From Sipunculus nudus (taxonomy: Eukaryota; Annelida; Sipuncula; Golfingiida; Sipunculidae): 64,000 nucleotides of DNA. The notes below the pieces were generated by a model. The model ran no database searches and was not told the origin of the DNA. It saw only the letters and a program-made list of their open reading frames with translations. Numbering within the stretch: position 1 is the stretch's first letter; each line of letters begins with the position of its first letter. This document shows, piece after piece, positions 46,093-58,810 of this stretch. The stretch covers positions 1,424,001-1,488,000 of the forward strand of contig CM049316.1 in NCBI GenBank assembly GCA_026874595.1. The letters run 5' to 3'. Made by a program: the position numbers and the translations under genes.

Positions 46093-47708
46093 CAGGGGCG
46101 GACTGGGCCGCTGGGACACCGTGAAGTTTCCCGATGGGCCGATGGCTTTAACTTAAAGCACATAAATGCGGTGCAACAATTTGTTCACGCTATAATCTGA
46201 GTGTCCAATGCAACTTAGTCTGGGCATCTGTAGGGGAAGGCCAGTTTATATAACAGACATAGACCAAGCTTGGTCTCGTATAAACAATATTGCTTATTGT
46301 TTTGTTGGTAATGTGAGTGTGAAGTCATCATTAGCCCAGGGCCAAATCAAACTAGAAAGGGCCTCTAGCATATCTTACGAAGGGGTTCTTAATTTTTAAA
46401 AAAAATGCAAATGTATATTAAAACACCTTAAACAAGCCCAAGTCACATCACGTCAACGAGCCTCTACCAGTTTTCTGGCAAAAGTGGACTTTTTGGACGA
46501 GCTTCGTTTGGAGATTGTTTATTCGGACGTGTCTCGTCAGTATTTTAACAGCTCGTTGGGGAGCTTGTCGCTCTTAAGCGAGGAGTTAAATAGCGACGAG
46601 AACTCGCTGGAAAATTTTGCTCGGCAGCAGCTCGCCGGGGCCTCCAGCGAGCATCGCTGATGGATTTTTTTGGGTCGTCCGAAGTCCGCTCGTTTTTTAG
46701 GTTAATAAAAGTCCTTCGTATCCAGCGGGGCCCGGACGATCCCAGCGATGCTCGCTAGCCGCTCGGACGTGCATCCAAAGATTATTTTGTGAAGCTCGGA
46801 CGACATTTAGGCGGACCACTGAAGAGTTTCGGTTAGGTTATAGAGCGTCGGACGATTTCAGAGGAGGTTCGGACGTGCTTCCAACGAAGTCCCGTCCGGC
46901 ACCCTTCACATTTCAGGTGGCAAAAAAAAAAAAAAAAAAAAAAAATCGTTGGACTCGGCTGGGCCTCCATACTCATGTGACCACAATCTATAAAAATTGA
47001 CCGTGGAGCTCGCTGTTCAGCTGATTTTAAAAAATCCACCGGAGCTAGGCGGTAATGTGACTTAAACCTTACTTGCATTAAGTAATCATTTTTTTTTTCC
47101 AAAGAGCGAGAGAACACGACAGGTGTGTGAGGTGTCTATTATGTCTCTAAAAAGTATAACTATAGGCATCGAATCCAACTATGAAAAGTAAGATACAATT
47201 TAAACGTCACGTTTTGTTGATTCAAGGTGAAAATTTTCATTAATAATGCTTGGTTTTTCTATTTTACTCCAAAAACATGTGTTCATTGTTCATTGAAGTC
47301 ATTGAAATTAATAACTTTGACCATGGTGCTTTCGGTTTATTTACAAATATCTGCTAACTCTGTCAACAACACAGGTTGCATGTGAAAGGAGTTTCCACTG
47401 TGAAGTTCATCAAGAACAGATTAAGGATTGATGGCTTTCATGTTGATGGCAGAGATGTATATTCTGCAAAACCTGGACGGAGACTCTGTAGTCTCAAAGA
47501 AAAGTTCTTTTACCTTTTTGTTAAGATCAGAACTATGTGACTAATAAATGCTAAATACAAGAAAATGGGAAATGTTGAGTTATGTAATTTAAGTCTTGCA
47601 ATACAAAGAAATAAATTATGCAGTTTATGTGTTTAGACTCATTTTAACTGCCGTGGGCCGCTTTCATTCAATTTTCCACGGCCGTTTTTTCTTCACAGTC
47701 CGCCCCTG
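46093..47708. mobile_element. hAT-like non-autonomous DNA transposon
   Basis: The ends are a perfect 13 bp inverted repeat, CAGGGGCGGACTG, of hAT type. The 8 bp flanks caactggg (46085-46092) and caacttag (47709-47716) agree at 6 of 8 positions, as for an aged target duplication. The interior has no transposase; a fragment reading VKGVSTVKFIKNRLRIDGF (about 47382, plus) is not recognised. The region 46480-46900 is GC-rich and full of cggacg and gctcg strings. A 23 bp A run is at 46921-46945. Confidence 0.65.
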
Positions 47709-48370
47709 CAACTTAGTACCCTGGAGTACTTTAAGATGGCGTTGTAGGCCCATGTCTCTATGCTTGGCTGAGGGCCATAATAGAGCAGAGTACCAGTCTA
47801 GGCAATGAACACCTGTGGCCACTGGTTATAAGGGCATTGGATAGTGTGTAGTCTGTGGCTTATATTGTAGAATCTCTAACTGTATAGCTATCGGACTCAA
47901 TATATTGCAGGGCCTAATAATATTGAGTCCGATTAAATCGGGCTACATCATCGCGTGCACAATTGAATACCTCACTTGGAGCTAGCCACGCTGACTGGCT
48001 GAGGCAGAATTGTGTTACATTTTGTTTAAACAGACCAACTTTGAAAAGCAATAAACTGATAAGCGGTAATTAAAAAACCTGCTACCAAACGCTTTTCATT
48101 GGGTGTTGTTAAGTCTGAGAGCTGTCTCGGTGAACCTGTCACTGAATGGCCATCAGACTCGACATGTGGGAAGGCCTAATAATAGCAAGATAATCGGGAT
48201 ATCACTTCTTAGTAGTCAACTTGGAGCAATTAGTTAATGAACCAGTATGGTTTGGAGTAAATTTCCGGGAAAAAAAACACAGATCACTGCTGACGTCACT
48301 TGAAAAGACCTTAGTTCAATGAGGCAGTGATGTTTTGCGCTAACACTCTCAAAAACCACCGACCTTACTG

Positions 48371-50168
48371 CAACAGGGTCTAAAACACTACTGGTCTGGT
48401 TGGCAGTGTGGTCTGGTTGGCAGTACTGCCAACCAGACCACTATATGTGATGTATAGCTATTAGTACACTAGTCACCCTCTATGCATCATTGCACAGACA
48501 GCCACACCATACCATCTAATTAGATGAATAGCTGTACAAACAAATTAACAGATAACCCACCAGGCCATTATCTGATTATACGTGCAGTAGAGTAATTACT
48601 GGGGGATGGTGGGTATATACCATAGACAATTTACAGTATCCACATAACAGTAACCTTTAATAAGTTTATAATTTTATATAACTTACCTTTGCTTATAAAA
48701 TTCAATACACAATATGTATATCCAAACCATGCTAATAAGCAATTTTTCAAAATAATTATAAGTTATTTATTATAAGTAAGATAACCTTGTGCCACTGCAT
48801 GTGGCTAATTAACTATGAACTTGTCAGGAAATAACAGTAACTTTTAATGAGTTTTGATGTAACACTAACCTTTGGTGAGAAGACTCTCAAATAGAGAGTC
48901 GGTTGTCATACTTGTTGATTACAGTATATGAAACATTTCAGTTACAGTACATTAAAGAAAGCATAATATTTATTATAAATCATTAAAATTATTTTATTTA
49001 AATAAAAAAACTACTTTAAATATCCAATATGTACAATAATCGGTACAAACCACACTATGCTTATTACCAATTAGTTACTATCATCCAGATATTATCAGTT
49101 ATTCTCTCTAAAAGATGAATAATAGATCCAGCAATAACTTGATAAATCTCTTTTTAAAATAATGCATCTGCAAATTAATGAAGGTGAAAGCTTCACAAGA
49201 TTGACATAATTCTTTGTACAATAGTTCCAACAGATTGTACTATATCCAACAAATAGCAATAATTTAATATATATATATATATTGTTTTAACATATTGCAT
49301 GTATACATAGGAGGTAAACAGTAACTTATTTTTTGCACCAATAACTGGAGTGATATAAGATGTAAGTGATATAAGAACAAAAAGAAAACATATTAGATGC
49401 AATCATACGACAGACAATACATAAATATATATATTGGAAAACACCATTTAAAATGTATTTAATCTTCCACACAACAGAAATTAAATAATATGTAAAATGT
49501 GACAATGAATTTTAAATTTTACACAAATTAGATTTATAGTCATGATTTATTTGATATTTGCTAAATTTATTTTTTAAAAATATAATAAGATATTTGTCAA
49601 GCTGGTTATCGTTTTTCTGTTTATGGTTTTGTCAGTGTATACCTATGTACTGTTACCACATACGCCCACTCTGACAACCAACTCACCAAAGGTTACTTAT
49701 TGTTACTGTTACATCAAAAATAAAAACATGTGATCAAATAAGATCCATGGGAATTAACCACACACATACAAGGTTAATGTGTGTGTAAAGTTAATTGGCT
49801 ATGGAATATATACACCATCACTGCAGTTATTATTCTACATCATAAATATCCATTATTTTGCTAATTAATTAATCATTAATTCAATTTTAATATAGTAAAT
49901 TTTACCAACTTTGGATTATTGGCATAAACACTGATTTCAGATGAAATAAGATACACCTTGCTATTAAAATATGATTAATTGCAACGGTACTATATGGTAG
50001 TGGTACATTCACTCCCCCATTTGTTTAGAGAGCTATTCATATAATTAGATGGTATGGTGTGGCTAGCTGTGCACTGATGCATAGAGGGTGACTAGTGTAC
50101 TAATAGCTATATACATCACATATAGTGGCACACTGCCAACCAGACCAGTAGTGTTTTAGACCCTTATC
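48371..50168. mobile_element. hAT-sized TIR element abutting gypsy element 3
   Basis: The left end (gggtctaaaacactactgg, then tctggttggcagtgtg from 48376) is repeated in reverse complement at the right end, with similarity extending about 150 bp on each side (...tgatgtatagctattagtacactagtcaccctctatgcatca). An exact 8 bp direct repeat ccttactg lies at 48363-48370 and 50169-50176. The left arm also contains a small extra palindrome (ggttggcagtactgccaacc). The interior is very AT-rich and carries inverted agtaaccttt/aaaggttact strings but no ORF. It is a non-autonomous element; the hAT assignment rests on the 8 bp duplication. Confidence 0.75.
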
Positions 50169-50176
50169 CCTTACTG

Positions 50177-50343
50177 TGTAACAATGTTATTGTATCATGC
50201 AATGTCTCATATAATGTTATGTGATCGGCACTAAACAGTGTCAGTACGGTAATACCGAATCTTTACGGTAACACAACCTTGATCTTCGTTAATAAAGTTG
50301 TTCACGGTACCGCTCATCATGGAGTCAGAGTGAACTCGTTACA
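50177..50343 (+). repeat. 5' LTR of element 3
   Basis: It begins tgtaacaatgttattg and ends ctcgttaca, with internal gcggtacc-like and aataaag strings. The aataaag (about 50291) is the likely R-region polyadenylation signal; the 3' copy has tataaag there. Confidence 0.95.
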
Positions 50344-50531
50344 TGGTGTCAGAAGTCGGGCCTATATTTCTACCTTAAAACAGTGGTTTATAGGACATTA
50401 CCCCGTCGTTCAGGAGATACACACCTAAGCTTTGTACAGAAAGCACGGAGGACGCACGACTTTGTGTTAAACATTTGTTCCAAGGACATTTGGCAGATTC
50501 AGTCAAAAGCGCGCGAATGCAGCGAATCAAA

Positions 50532-51060
50532 ATGGCAGACTCGAGCGCTAAACCAGCTATGAACTGGGAAGCAACGGATCTCCACCGAGAATGGAAGCGA
50601 TTTCAGCAACACTGTGATTTTACTTTCAAAGGTCCGTTGTCCAGCAAGTCAGAGATCGAAAAGGTAAATTATTTGATGACTTATATTGGAGATAAAGGTA
50701 GAGAAATCTATACAACCTTTATTTCGCCCCCGCCGGTGAGGATAATCGTCCGGCCGAGAATGAAACCTTGACAGGAGTCTATGCCAAATACTTGCAGTAT
50801 GTTGCTCCCAAGCATGATCAAATACGTTCAACAGTGACTTTTAGCAGACGTAAGCAAGGGCTCACCGAGAAATTCGATAGTTTCGTCACTGATCTCAAGC
50901 TTCTAGTTAAAGACTGTGGGTTTAAAGAGCTGTCCAAGAGAAGTGTTTAGAAGAAGGCGACGACCTTACGTTAGCCAAAGCCATACGTATTGGCCAGAAT
51001 TATGAAACCTCACATGCCTCATTAAAGGTTATTGGGGCAGGTCTTGATGAAGACCCTAAG
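50532..51060 (+). pseudogene. gag of element 3, broken
   Basis: The likely start is ATG 50532 (MADSSAKPAMNWEATDLHRE) in a good context (caaaatggcag), with upstream in-frame ATGs at 50475 and 50517. It shows capsid-like WKRFQQHCDFTF and YLMTYIGDKGREIYTTF. A frameshift near 50730 moves the reading to the frame of GVYAKYLQYVAPKHDQIRST. Near 50945 the text passes from FKELSKR to LEEGDDLTLAKAI-like sequence with a gap relative to element 1, so a short deletion plus a stop is likely. Confidence 0.8.
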
Positions 51061-54000
51061 GTTTATCAAGTGTCAGTCAGAAATCCAGCACGTATGTTCA
51101 GTGATAAACCACGTCAGTCCAAAATAATGCCAGAAAAGGACAAGAAGCGTGCTAGGATATGTGGTAGGTGTGGTTTCAATGTCAGGTTCAACCATAAAGT
51201 TTGTCCAGCAACCAATGAAACATGCCATTATTGTCACAAGACTGGTCATTTCAGCAGTGTGTGTAAGTCAAAGAAAGGTAATAAACCTCGCATTAAACCT
51301 GTTAAGGTTAATGTGGTAGACGAATTAGAGGAAACCAGTGAGAGTGGCCAGTGGGACTCAAGTGAGGAGAATGCTCATGCAATTAAAACAGTGACCACCA
51401 CTGAGAGAGGCAGTGATGACTGGCTAGTAACTGTCAAAGTGAACAACAAGCATCTTAAAATGCAAATAGATACTGGCGCTGCCCAATCATTACTGCCATA
51501 TAAGGAACTTATGAAAATTGAAACAGACCAAACTCTGGTAGACTCAGATAGAAAGTTCCAGTCTTACACACAGCATCAAATTAAAATGATTGGGAGAATA
51601 ACATTGCCAACACAATACAAGGGCAAGTGTGTAGACATTCAGTATTATGTTGTGGACTCAGATCAAAGGCCTCTCTTGTCTGGCCAGGCTAGCAAAGGTC
51701 TTGGACAAATTGATAGGGTCAACAGTGTCAACATAGAGCTACAGTACCCACAACTAAAGAAAAGCACAGCAACTTTGCCAGGCACATGTACCTTGAAGAT
51801 TGACCCAACAGTTCCCCCTGTGGTTCATGGCCCTAGAAGACAACCACAGTCACTTGTAGAGAAAATCAAGTGTAAACTTGCAGAAATGGAGCAAAATGGA
51901 CAAATAACACGTGTAACAGAACCCACAGATTGGATCAGCTCCTTGGTAGTTGTCAGTAAGAACAACAAAGTGAGGATCTGTTTAGATCCAAAAGACCTTA
52001 ATAGAGCTGTCAGGCGTGAACACTATCCACTCCCGACTGTGGAAGAGTTTGTTGCATCATGTCCTAAGGCCCAGGTATTTTCAGTGTTAGATGCAAAGTC
52101 AGGTTTTCTTCAAATCAAACTAGACTATGAGTCGAGCCTGTTAACAACTTTCAACACCTCAAGGGTCGTTATCGCTGGCTTCGCCTTCCTTTCGGGATAA
52201 AGTCAGCCCCAGAAATTTTTCCAGCGCAAGATGGGCCAGATGTTGGAAGGCATCCAAGGAGCTCGAGCCATTATGGATGACATCCTGGTAGCTGGCACAG
52301 ACGAACAGGATCATGATCGAATACTACAAGCAGTGATCAGCCGGGCTACTGAATACAACTTGAGTTTCAACTTTGACAAGTGTCAGATTCGGCAAGAAAG
52401 AGTTGACTACGTTGGCCACACAATCACTAAGGATGGCATTGAACCAAGCTCGGACAAAGTTAAAGCCATACTGAATATGCCAGAGCCCCAAAGCAAACAG
52501 GATGTAAGGAAATTTCTTGGAATGGTCAAGTACCTGAGCAAGTTCTTACCAGATATGAGCCCAGTGGATGCACCACTGAGAGAAGTTATCAAGAAGGATG
52601 TAGACTTCTTTTGGCTCAAGCCACAGCAAGAAAGCTTTGAGAAGATGAAAGTCTTGTGCAGTGAGGCTCCAGTATTAGCACGCTTCAACCCCAGTAAGAA
52701 CATTACCATTCAATGTGACGCCAGTAGCTACGGACTTGGAGGTGCACTTCTCCAAGAGGGCAGACCTACAGCGTACACATCACGTGCCTTAACTCTTACT
52801 GAACAGCGTTACTCGCAACTGGAGAAGGAAACACTCGCGATTGTCCACTCATGCAAGAAGTTTCATTTTTACATATTTGGACGGCCAGTCACAGTCGAAA
52901 GTGACCACAAGCCATTACAGTCAATCTTTTCCAAGCCACTACTTGCTGCTCCAATGAGACTTCAAGTCATGATATTGCGCTTGCAACCATATAATCTACA
53001 TGTAACATACAAGAAGGGAACAGACATTCCCATAAGGGATGCTCTCAGTCGAGCAGTTAAAGCAGACACTGAAACAGAACCAGATATTCCAGAAGTCCTA
53101 ATTAACTCAGTAGATTACATTGCCGTGTCGCCATCACGATACAGACAGTTTCAAGACTGCACAGCCAATGAGTTGAATGAACTACAGCAAATTATTCAGA
53201 AAGGATGGCCAGATGTCAGAAATGAAGCTCCCCATTGTGTCAGACAGTATTGGAATGTCAGGGAGGAACTTTCAGTACTTGATGGTATAGTCTTCAAAGG
53301 GATGAGGATGGTTGTTCCTTCCTCACTGCGCCAAGATATGCTTTCCCATATCCACGAGACCCATATGGGAATCCGAAAATGAAAAGAGAGAGCAAGAGAA
53401 GCCTTGTTTTGGCCAGGTATGACTACGGATATTGAAAATGCTGTGAAGGATTGCAGCCTGTATGCAGCATACCAGAACAAACAACAGGCAGAAACCTTGA
53501 GACCAACAAAAACACCAGAACGGCCTTGGTGTGAGTTAGGAGCAGACCTTTTTCAGTTTGATGGCAAACAGTACCTACTGCTAGTGGATTATTACTCGAA
53601 ATATATCGAAGTTGATCAGCTGAAAGATCTTACTAGCAAGACAACTATTGATGCTCTTAAATCTCAGTTTTGTAGACATGGTCTCCTAGATCTGCTAAGA
53701 ACAGATAATAGACCTCAGTTTTCAGCTACCTTTGGTATTGAACATAACACATCATCACAAGCCTTTCCCAAGTCAAATGGTGAAACTGAGGGAGGAGTAC
53801 AAACAGTAAAGAGACTTTGGCGGAAGTGTAGTGACAAACAGCTTGCTCTATTGGATTATCGATCAACACCAATGGAGAGTTGTAGTCTATCACCAGCAGT
53901 CTTACTAAAGAACAAGATCCCGGTTGCTAGTGATTTACTTAAACCAGTTGCAGTTGATCATTCAGAAATAAAGAGACGCCTGGATCAAGAGAAAATCAGG

Positions 54001-54489
54001 CAAAAGCATTACCATGATCAGAAAGGTAAGGATCTTATGCCACTAACTACTGGTGATTCTGTCAGGATGGCTCCATAAGTAATAAAGATTGGTTGCCAGC
54101 AACAGTGATTGATCGTCATGATGCCCCGAGAAGCTACATCGTTGAGTGCCAGGGTCGTAAATATCGCCGCAATCAAAGGCATCTGAGGCTCTCAACTTTA
54201 AAGGCTCATACTGAACGCCAGCAGAGTAACAACACCCCTTTAACAACACCCACACCAACTGAGAATGAGCCAGCTTCAGAGCCAGTCACAAATACACCAG
54301 ATAAGGATGTCAGCAACCCCCGTGTAACCAGTGCATTACAGCCAAGTCAGCCAGAATGCAATACACTACCTCAACGTTGCACACCACAACGTCCGAACAC
54401 AAGTCAGCAATCAGATTCTACCCCGATTCGGACAAGTCCATCCGCAAGACCCCTCAAGACCAGATGTGGTCGTGTCATCAAACCACCAT
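51061..54489 (+). pseudogene. pol of element 3, broken
   Basis: The order is zinc knuckles (CGRCGFNVRFNHKVC, CHYCHKTGHFSSVC, about 51160-51260), protease (QIDTGAAQSLLP, about 51463), RT (IMDD near 52270), RNase H (QCDASSYGLGGALLQ, ESDHKPL), integrase and a basic tail. Breaks: two compensating frameshifts near 52157 and 52221, a stop at 53380-53382, and a frameshift/stop near 54070-54078. In the integrase core the gap between the TDN Asp and the TEGG Glu is about 27 residues rather than 35, so roughly eight residues are missing. Sequence is clearly related to elements 1 and 2. Confidence 0.9.
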
Positions 54490-54599
54490 AACGTTTGGAC
54501 CTTTAGTGTGGACAATTACATCAAACGCACATTTGTAAACAATTATATACACTTGAAAACATACCACAGAACAATAACAAAGCATCTCATGACACACAC

Positions 54600-54760
54600 A
54601 ACATAGACAGATGCTGAAGATCTGTCTGAGAGTGATGTGCTGGAAACCTCTCCTCTCATTTAAAATGCATCATAGCATCACACACATACTCACAACATTG
54701 TGACAGATGCTGAGGATCTGTCAGAGGATGAAGTGCTTAAAACCTCTCTCCTCAATCATA
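54600..54760. repeat. Two-copy tandem repeat before the 3' LTR of element 3
   Basis: The string gacagatgctgaagatctgtctgaga...ctggaaacctctcctctca (54606-54660) is repeated at about 54700-54755 with few changes. It lies in the non-coding stretch between pol and the purine tract. Confidence 0.8.
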
Positions 54761-54995
54761 TTTGTATATTTTTAAATGTAAACATGCGAGTGGCTTACTT
54801 ATGTCATTTATTACTTGTCAAACTTTGTCAGTAAACAAAACAGCACACTGTAAGGATTAAGCCAATATGTGCATGCAAAGGACTCTCTTAATATGAACAG
54901 TTCTAAGAAACAGAGAAACATTGACTTTGTCGAATGTAAGTTTTATTAGCAACACACATTCTTACAGTAATATTCCAGCTTTTATTTCCTTTGGT

Positions 54996-55007
54996 AAGAA
55001 AGGGAGA
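54996..55007 (+). other. Polypurine tract of element 3
   Basis: The run aagaaagggaga immediately precedes the 3' LTR. Confidence 0.9.
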
Positions 55008-55174
55008 TGTAACAATGTTATTGTATCATGCAATGTCTCATATAATGTTATTTTATCGGCACTAAACAGTGTCAGTACGGTAATACCGAATCTTTGCGGT
55101 AACACAACCTTGACCTTCGTTTATAAAGTTGTTTACGGTACCGCTCATCATGGAGTCAGAGTGAAGTCGTTACA
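55008..55174 (+). repeat. 3' LTR of element 3
   Basis: It has the same 167 bp length as the 5' copy. Differences include gttatgtgatc against gttattttatc and gtgaactcg against gtgaagtcg. Confidence 0.95.
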
Positions 55175-55179
55175 TACTA

Positions 55180-55345
55180 GGCGATGACATGAGTCGGTCA
55201 GGAAGCCACCAACTAGTTATATAATTTTCCGTGAGATGGCACTATCTGTTCTAAGCGTTGTGACATCGCGAGGGCAAGTTTAGTGGCTCTGTCAGTTGGA
55301 GGATTAAAGTCTTAACCGCTGCGTGGACTGGGTCAGTCTATGATA
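55180..55345. repeat. Host repeat H, copy interrupted by elements at 48371-55174
   Basis: The string gcgatgacatgagtcggtcaggaagcc...taagtcttaaccgctgcg... corresponds to 44541-44690. Its upstream half ends at 48370 (gaccttactg). Confidence 0.7.
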
Positions 55346-55512
55346 ATATATGCACTGGTCATTCACCAAGTAAACCACCTCACGAAACAAGGTATATCAC
55401 CTCACGAACACAAGACCTTGTTACTCTCAAATGTTTATTGGCGAATGTAACAATAAATATAAATTGCCAGTTGTATCATATTAGTGTGAACAAATAATTA
55501 CAAGTATATATA

Positions 55513-55546
55513 TGTGTGTGTGTGTGTGTCACTTGTAATATCTAAA

Positions 55547-55584
<38 letters not shown>
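55513..55584. repeat. GT and AT microsatellites
   Basis: A (TG) run at 55515-55529 and an (AT) run at about 55549-55584 are separated by cacttgtaatatctaaatg. Confidence 0.95.
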
Positions 55585-55586
<2 letters not shown>

Positions 55587-55599
55587 GAAAAGTAACCTC

Positions 55600-58500
55600 G
55601 TTTCTATAAAGTATAATGTTATGGAATGCTCGAGATGAAAACCCTTATATATACAGAACTACAAACCCTGCTATTTTCTGCATAAGTCTGCACATACAGA
55701 TATTTCTCGTTATATGTATGTACAATTATGGAACACTGTTACGTACATTTGGCATTAAATATTAAAACATATCACAAAACCATCAAAATATCTAACCACA
55801 GGCACTTGATTCCGGTTGTCATTAAGTTATTAATTTTTATACAATCAGTTTATATATAAGAATCCGGCCATACCACACAGCACACACCAGCTGTTGATGA
55901 TATATTTTTATGGCTGTTATCAGCCGGTTACAGGATGCGTCTTTTCGTTGCCTAAACATTGCTGTCTCCATCAACCTCAGCTTCTGTTGACTGATAGTGT
56001 GTTAATGAGATAACTTCTTTTATAAAGTTGGTCCCAATATTAAGATATGTTCTGGAACATTATAAGTCCTTCACATAGGAAAGAAAGGAAGATTTCTTTT
56101 TGTTCAACGAGATGATAACTTCTTGTATTACCGTTCTCTTGTCATTGCGAAAATTCTTGAACCATGCAGTCTTTTTTTATATATTGATACCAGTTATAGG
56201 TCTTTTAAGACCTTCGTGTAATTATTTTCCCGTTTTTTCATACAAGAGTGGTTCAAGCTTTTGTTGTCTATAAACCTTTAATAAAAAAATTATTTTATAG
56301 TACTTTTTCGATTCTTAAAGAAATGACACTTTCACACCTTTTTACATCTTTTGCATGTAAATCAACTGAATGTGATTATATTAAATACGGTGCCCATACT
56401 AGAGTTTCATATGTAAATAGTGCAAAGCCACACTAACGTCAATCGTAATTGTTCGTCACGTGATCCTTAGCGACTCATTCACTCTGCAAGAACCATCACT
56501 GGGCATGTGTAAGGTATGATTATGTATATATGGTATTATTCAGAATTGATATAGCATTCAATCTAAGAATGAAGATTCAGCATCTGGTTGTGTACAGCTA
56601 CAGCATACAATGTGATACTTAACTTCAGGTACACGTTTCTCTAGAGGACCACTACAAACTAAGCTCAAGGTACAGAGTCCCTCCAGGCAACACCAAAAAT
56701 ATTGTTCTACGGAATTTCCGCTCCTGTTTTTGTGCGGCTGAAAGTTTTATATATATAAGGTATCCTAGAAGTGGGCTAAATAATTGTTCATTTAAAGAAT
56801 TGAATAACATTTTTAATTTCCCCATGCAAGTTGGCAAATACATTATAATCTGTCTCTGCCTGAAAAAATGCTCTCTTGCTTCAAGTTTTCTTGTCCCCGA
56901 GTCCGTAGAACAATATTTTGGTCCGGCCATAATATTAAATACACAGGTGAGCAAGTAACCCTAACACTATATACATTCGCCTCCATGTATTACAATAAGC
57001 ACCTACCTTACAGGATTATCACAGCCTCAGACATCTAATCAATAAACGCGATATACTCGACCACAGGTGCATGTACATTGGTGATGCAAAGATATAAAAA
57101 AATTCGGTTTAAAACGCGGTATAATAGAACATGGTTATAAAGAAAGACCTTGAGATCATATACCCAATCAACAAATCTGTACACATTTCCTCAGAGTCAG
57201 TCAGTATTGCACAAATGTCAGCTCTCTTGACAGTACAGTACAGCGCAGCATTATACGCTGAGGAAAAGCCAAACACTATATTTTTACACACCTAGACTAG
57301 GGGAAATGATTGTAATTTAAATAATCAATGGACATGATGTTTGATAATTTGATCACAATTTTTGTTATCATGATTAAAATACCCTGAGGAATGGAAGACT
57401 CATGTCTTACATCTCTACGCATATGATATGTTTAGAATACAGAAAGACTTCCGCATTATGACGAGCAAAATAAATTTAACAATGAAGAATTGGTCAATAT
57501 GTCTGCACATTAACCCGAATTTACATCAGATAAGCTTAGTGTTCCCAGACTGAAAGGGTTCAAAATGGATAAAAGGCGCAACTTTGACCTGACAAGAAAG
57601 ATAACCTTTAAATCAACTTCTGAATGGAATATCCGAAACCAGTGCATAGAGAAAAAAAAAACGAAACTAGAATCACGCTATTTTACACAATATCATGTGG
57701 TCACTTTTTTGTAGCTAGTTTAATCAGTGCCATCTCAAAGCAAAAACCAAACTAAAAAAATATAAAACCACAGAAACAGTAAATTTGTCGTTAGTGTACA
57801 CAGTGCGCGACTGGACATTACAGACCAAGTGAAAATTTGTTGTCATATATTTACACATTGTATTGCATATATATAGTACATATATATATAATGATATGTA
57901 AAAAATGTAACATAGTGGTCTAATACAGTGCAAGGTTGTTCAGTTGAGGCACGCACTAACAGCTGCTGGACATCCTGGTAAATCACCCTCACTATCATGG
58001 TTACCTGAATACCATGTCAAGGTAAAACGGTGTATACGATACACAGCGTCAGATACCGGGTGTAAACAACAGTAAATACAGAGTTGTCTGCTTGTAAATA
58101 AATAAAGCATGCAGATGTAATTATACTCGGATCTTAACATGATAACACGAGCTCTTTGTACTTTGGTTTCAAAATTGCATGTCCCATATAGTTAAGGCAC
58201 TTTTAAGTCAATGTTACGCATTATGTTAAACATACTTCCGTTTAACTGGCACTAATGCTTAACCTTACACGAGCTCTAGAAATTTGATGTCAACCTATCA
58301 TTTTTTTATGTATAGTATCTTGTTAAGATGAGGGGAATCTTCAGTTATATATTATACATTTGGTTTCTTTCGAACATCAGAAAAGATGTCGTTACCCTGA
58401 TATTATTGGATTTGTTCGGGATTATGAATGTGAGTTCTCCCTTGAATGTTCCCGGTACATTTGCAATATCAGCATATTCTCTTATGAAAGGACAGCGTTC

Positions 58501-58757
58501 TTATCCAGGATGACGTCACAGTCCGCACGACTGTGTATATTGTCATGGTGAACAATGATATGGCAACAGTAGAAAGCTTGAAAATGGCGACGTAGGCTAT
58601 CTGATAAGTTGTTCAGTTTGTGATAGGTTCAGTGAACCTTCTCAAATTAAGAATTTTCACAAGAATTATGACTTGAGTAAAGTTGAAAAGGGGGTTGCAT
58701 TCATGGAAGGCTTAAGAACCGCCGGAACCGCAAATCATGATATATGTGTTATGTCTA

Positions 58758-58810
<53 letters not shown>

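Larger units (their letters stand above)
50177..55174 (+). mobile_element. Ty3/gypsy retrotransposon, decayed (element 3)
   Basis: It has two 167 bp LTRs differing at about seven sites. The target duplication is tactg (50172-50176) against tacta (55175-55179), 4 of 5 bases. The primer-binding site tggtgtcagaagtcggg at 50344 resembles that of element 1. Gag and pol carry many breaks, so this copy cannot act alone. By LTR divergence it is the oldest of the three full-length elements. Confidence 0.95.
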
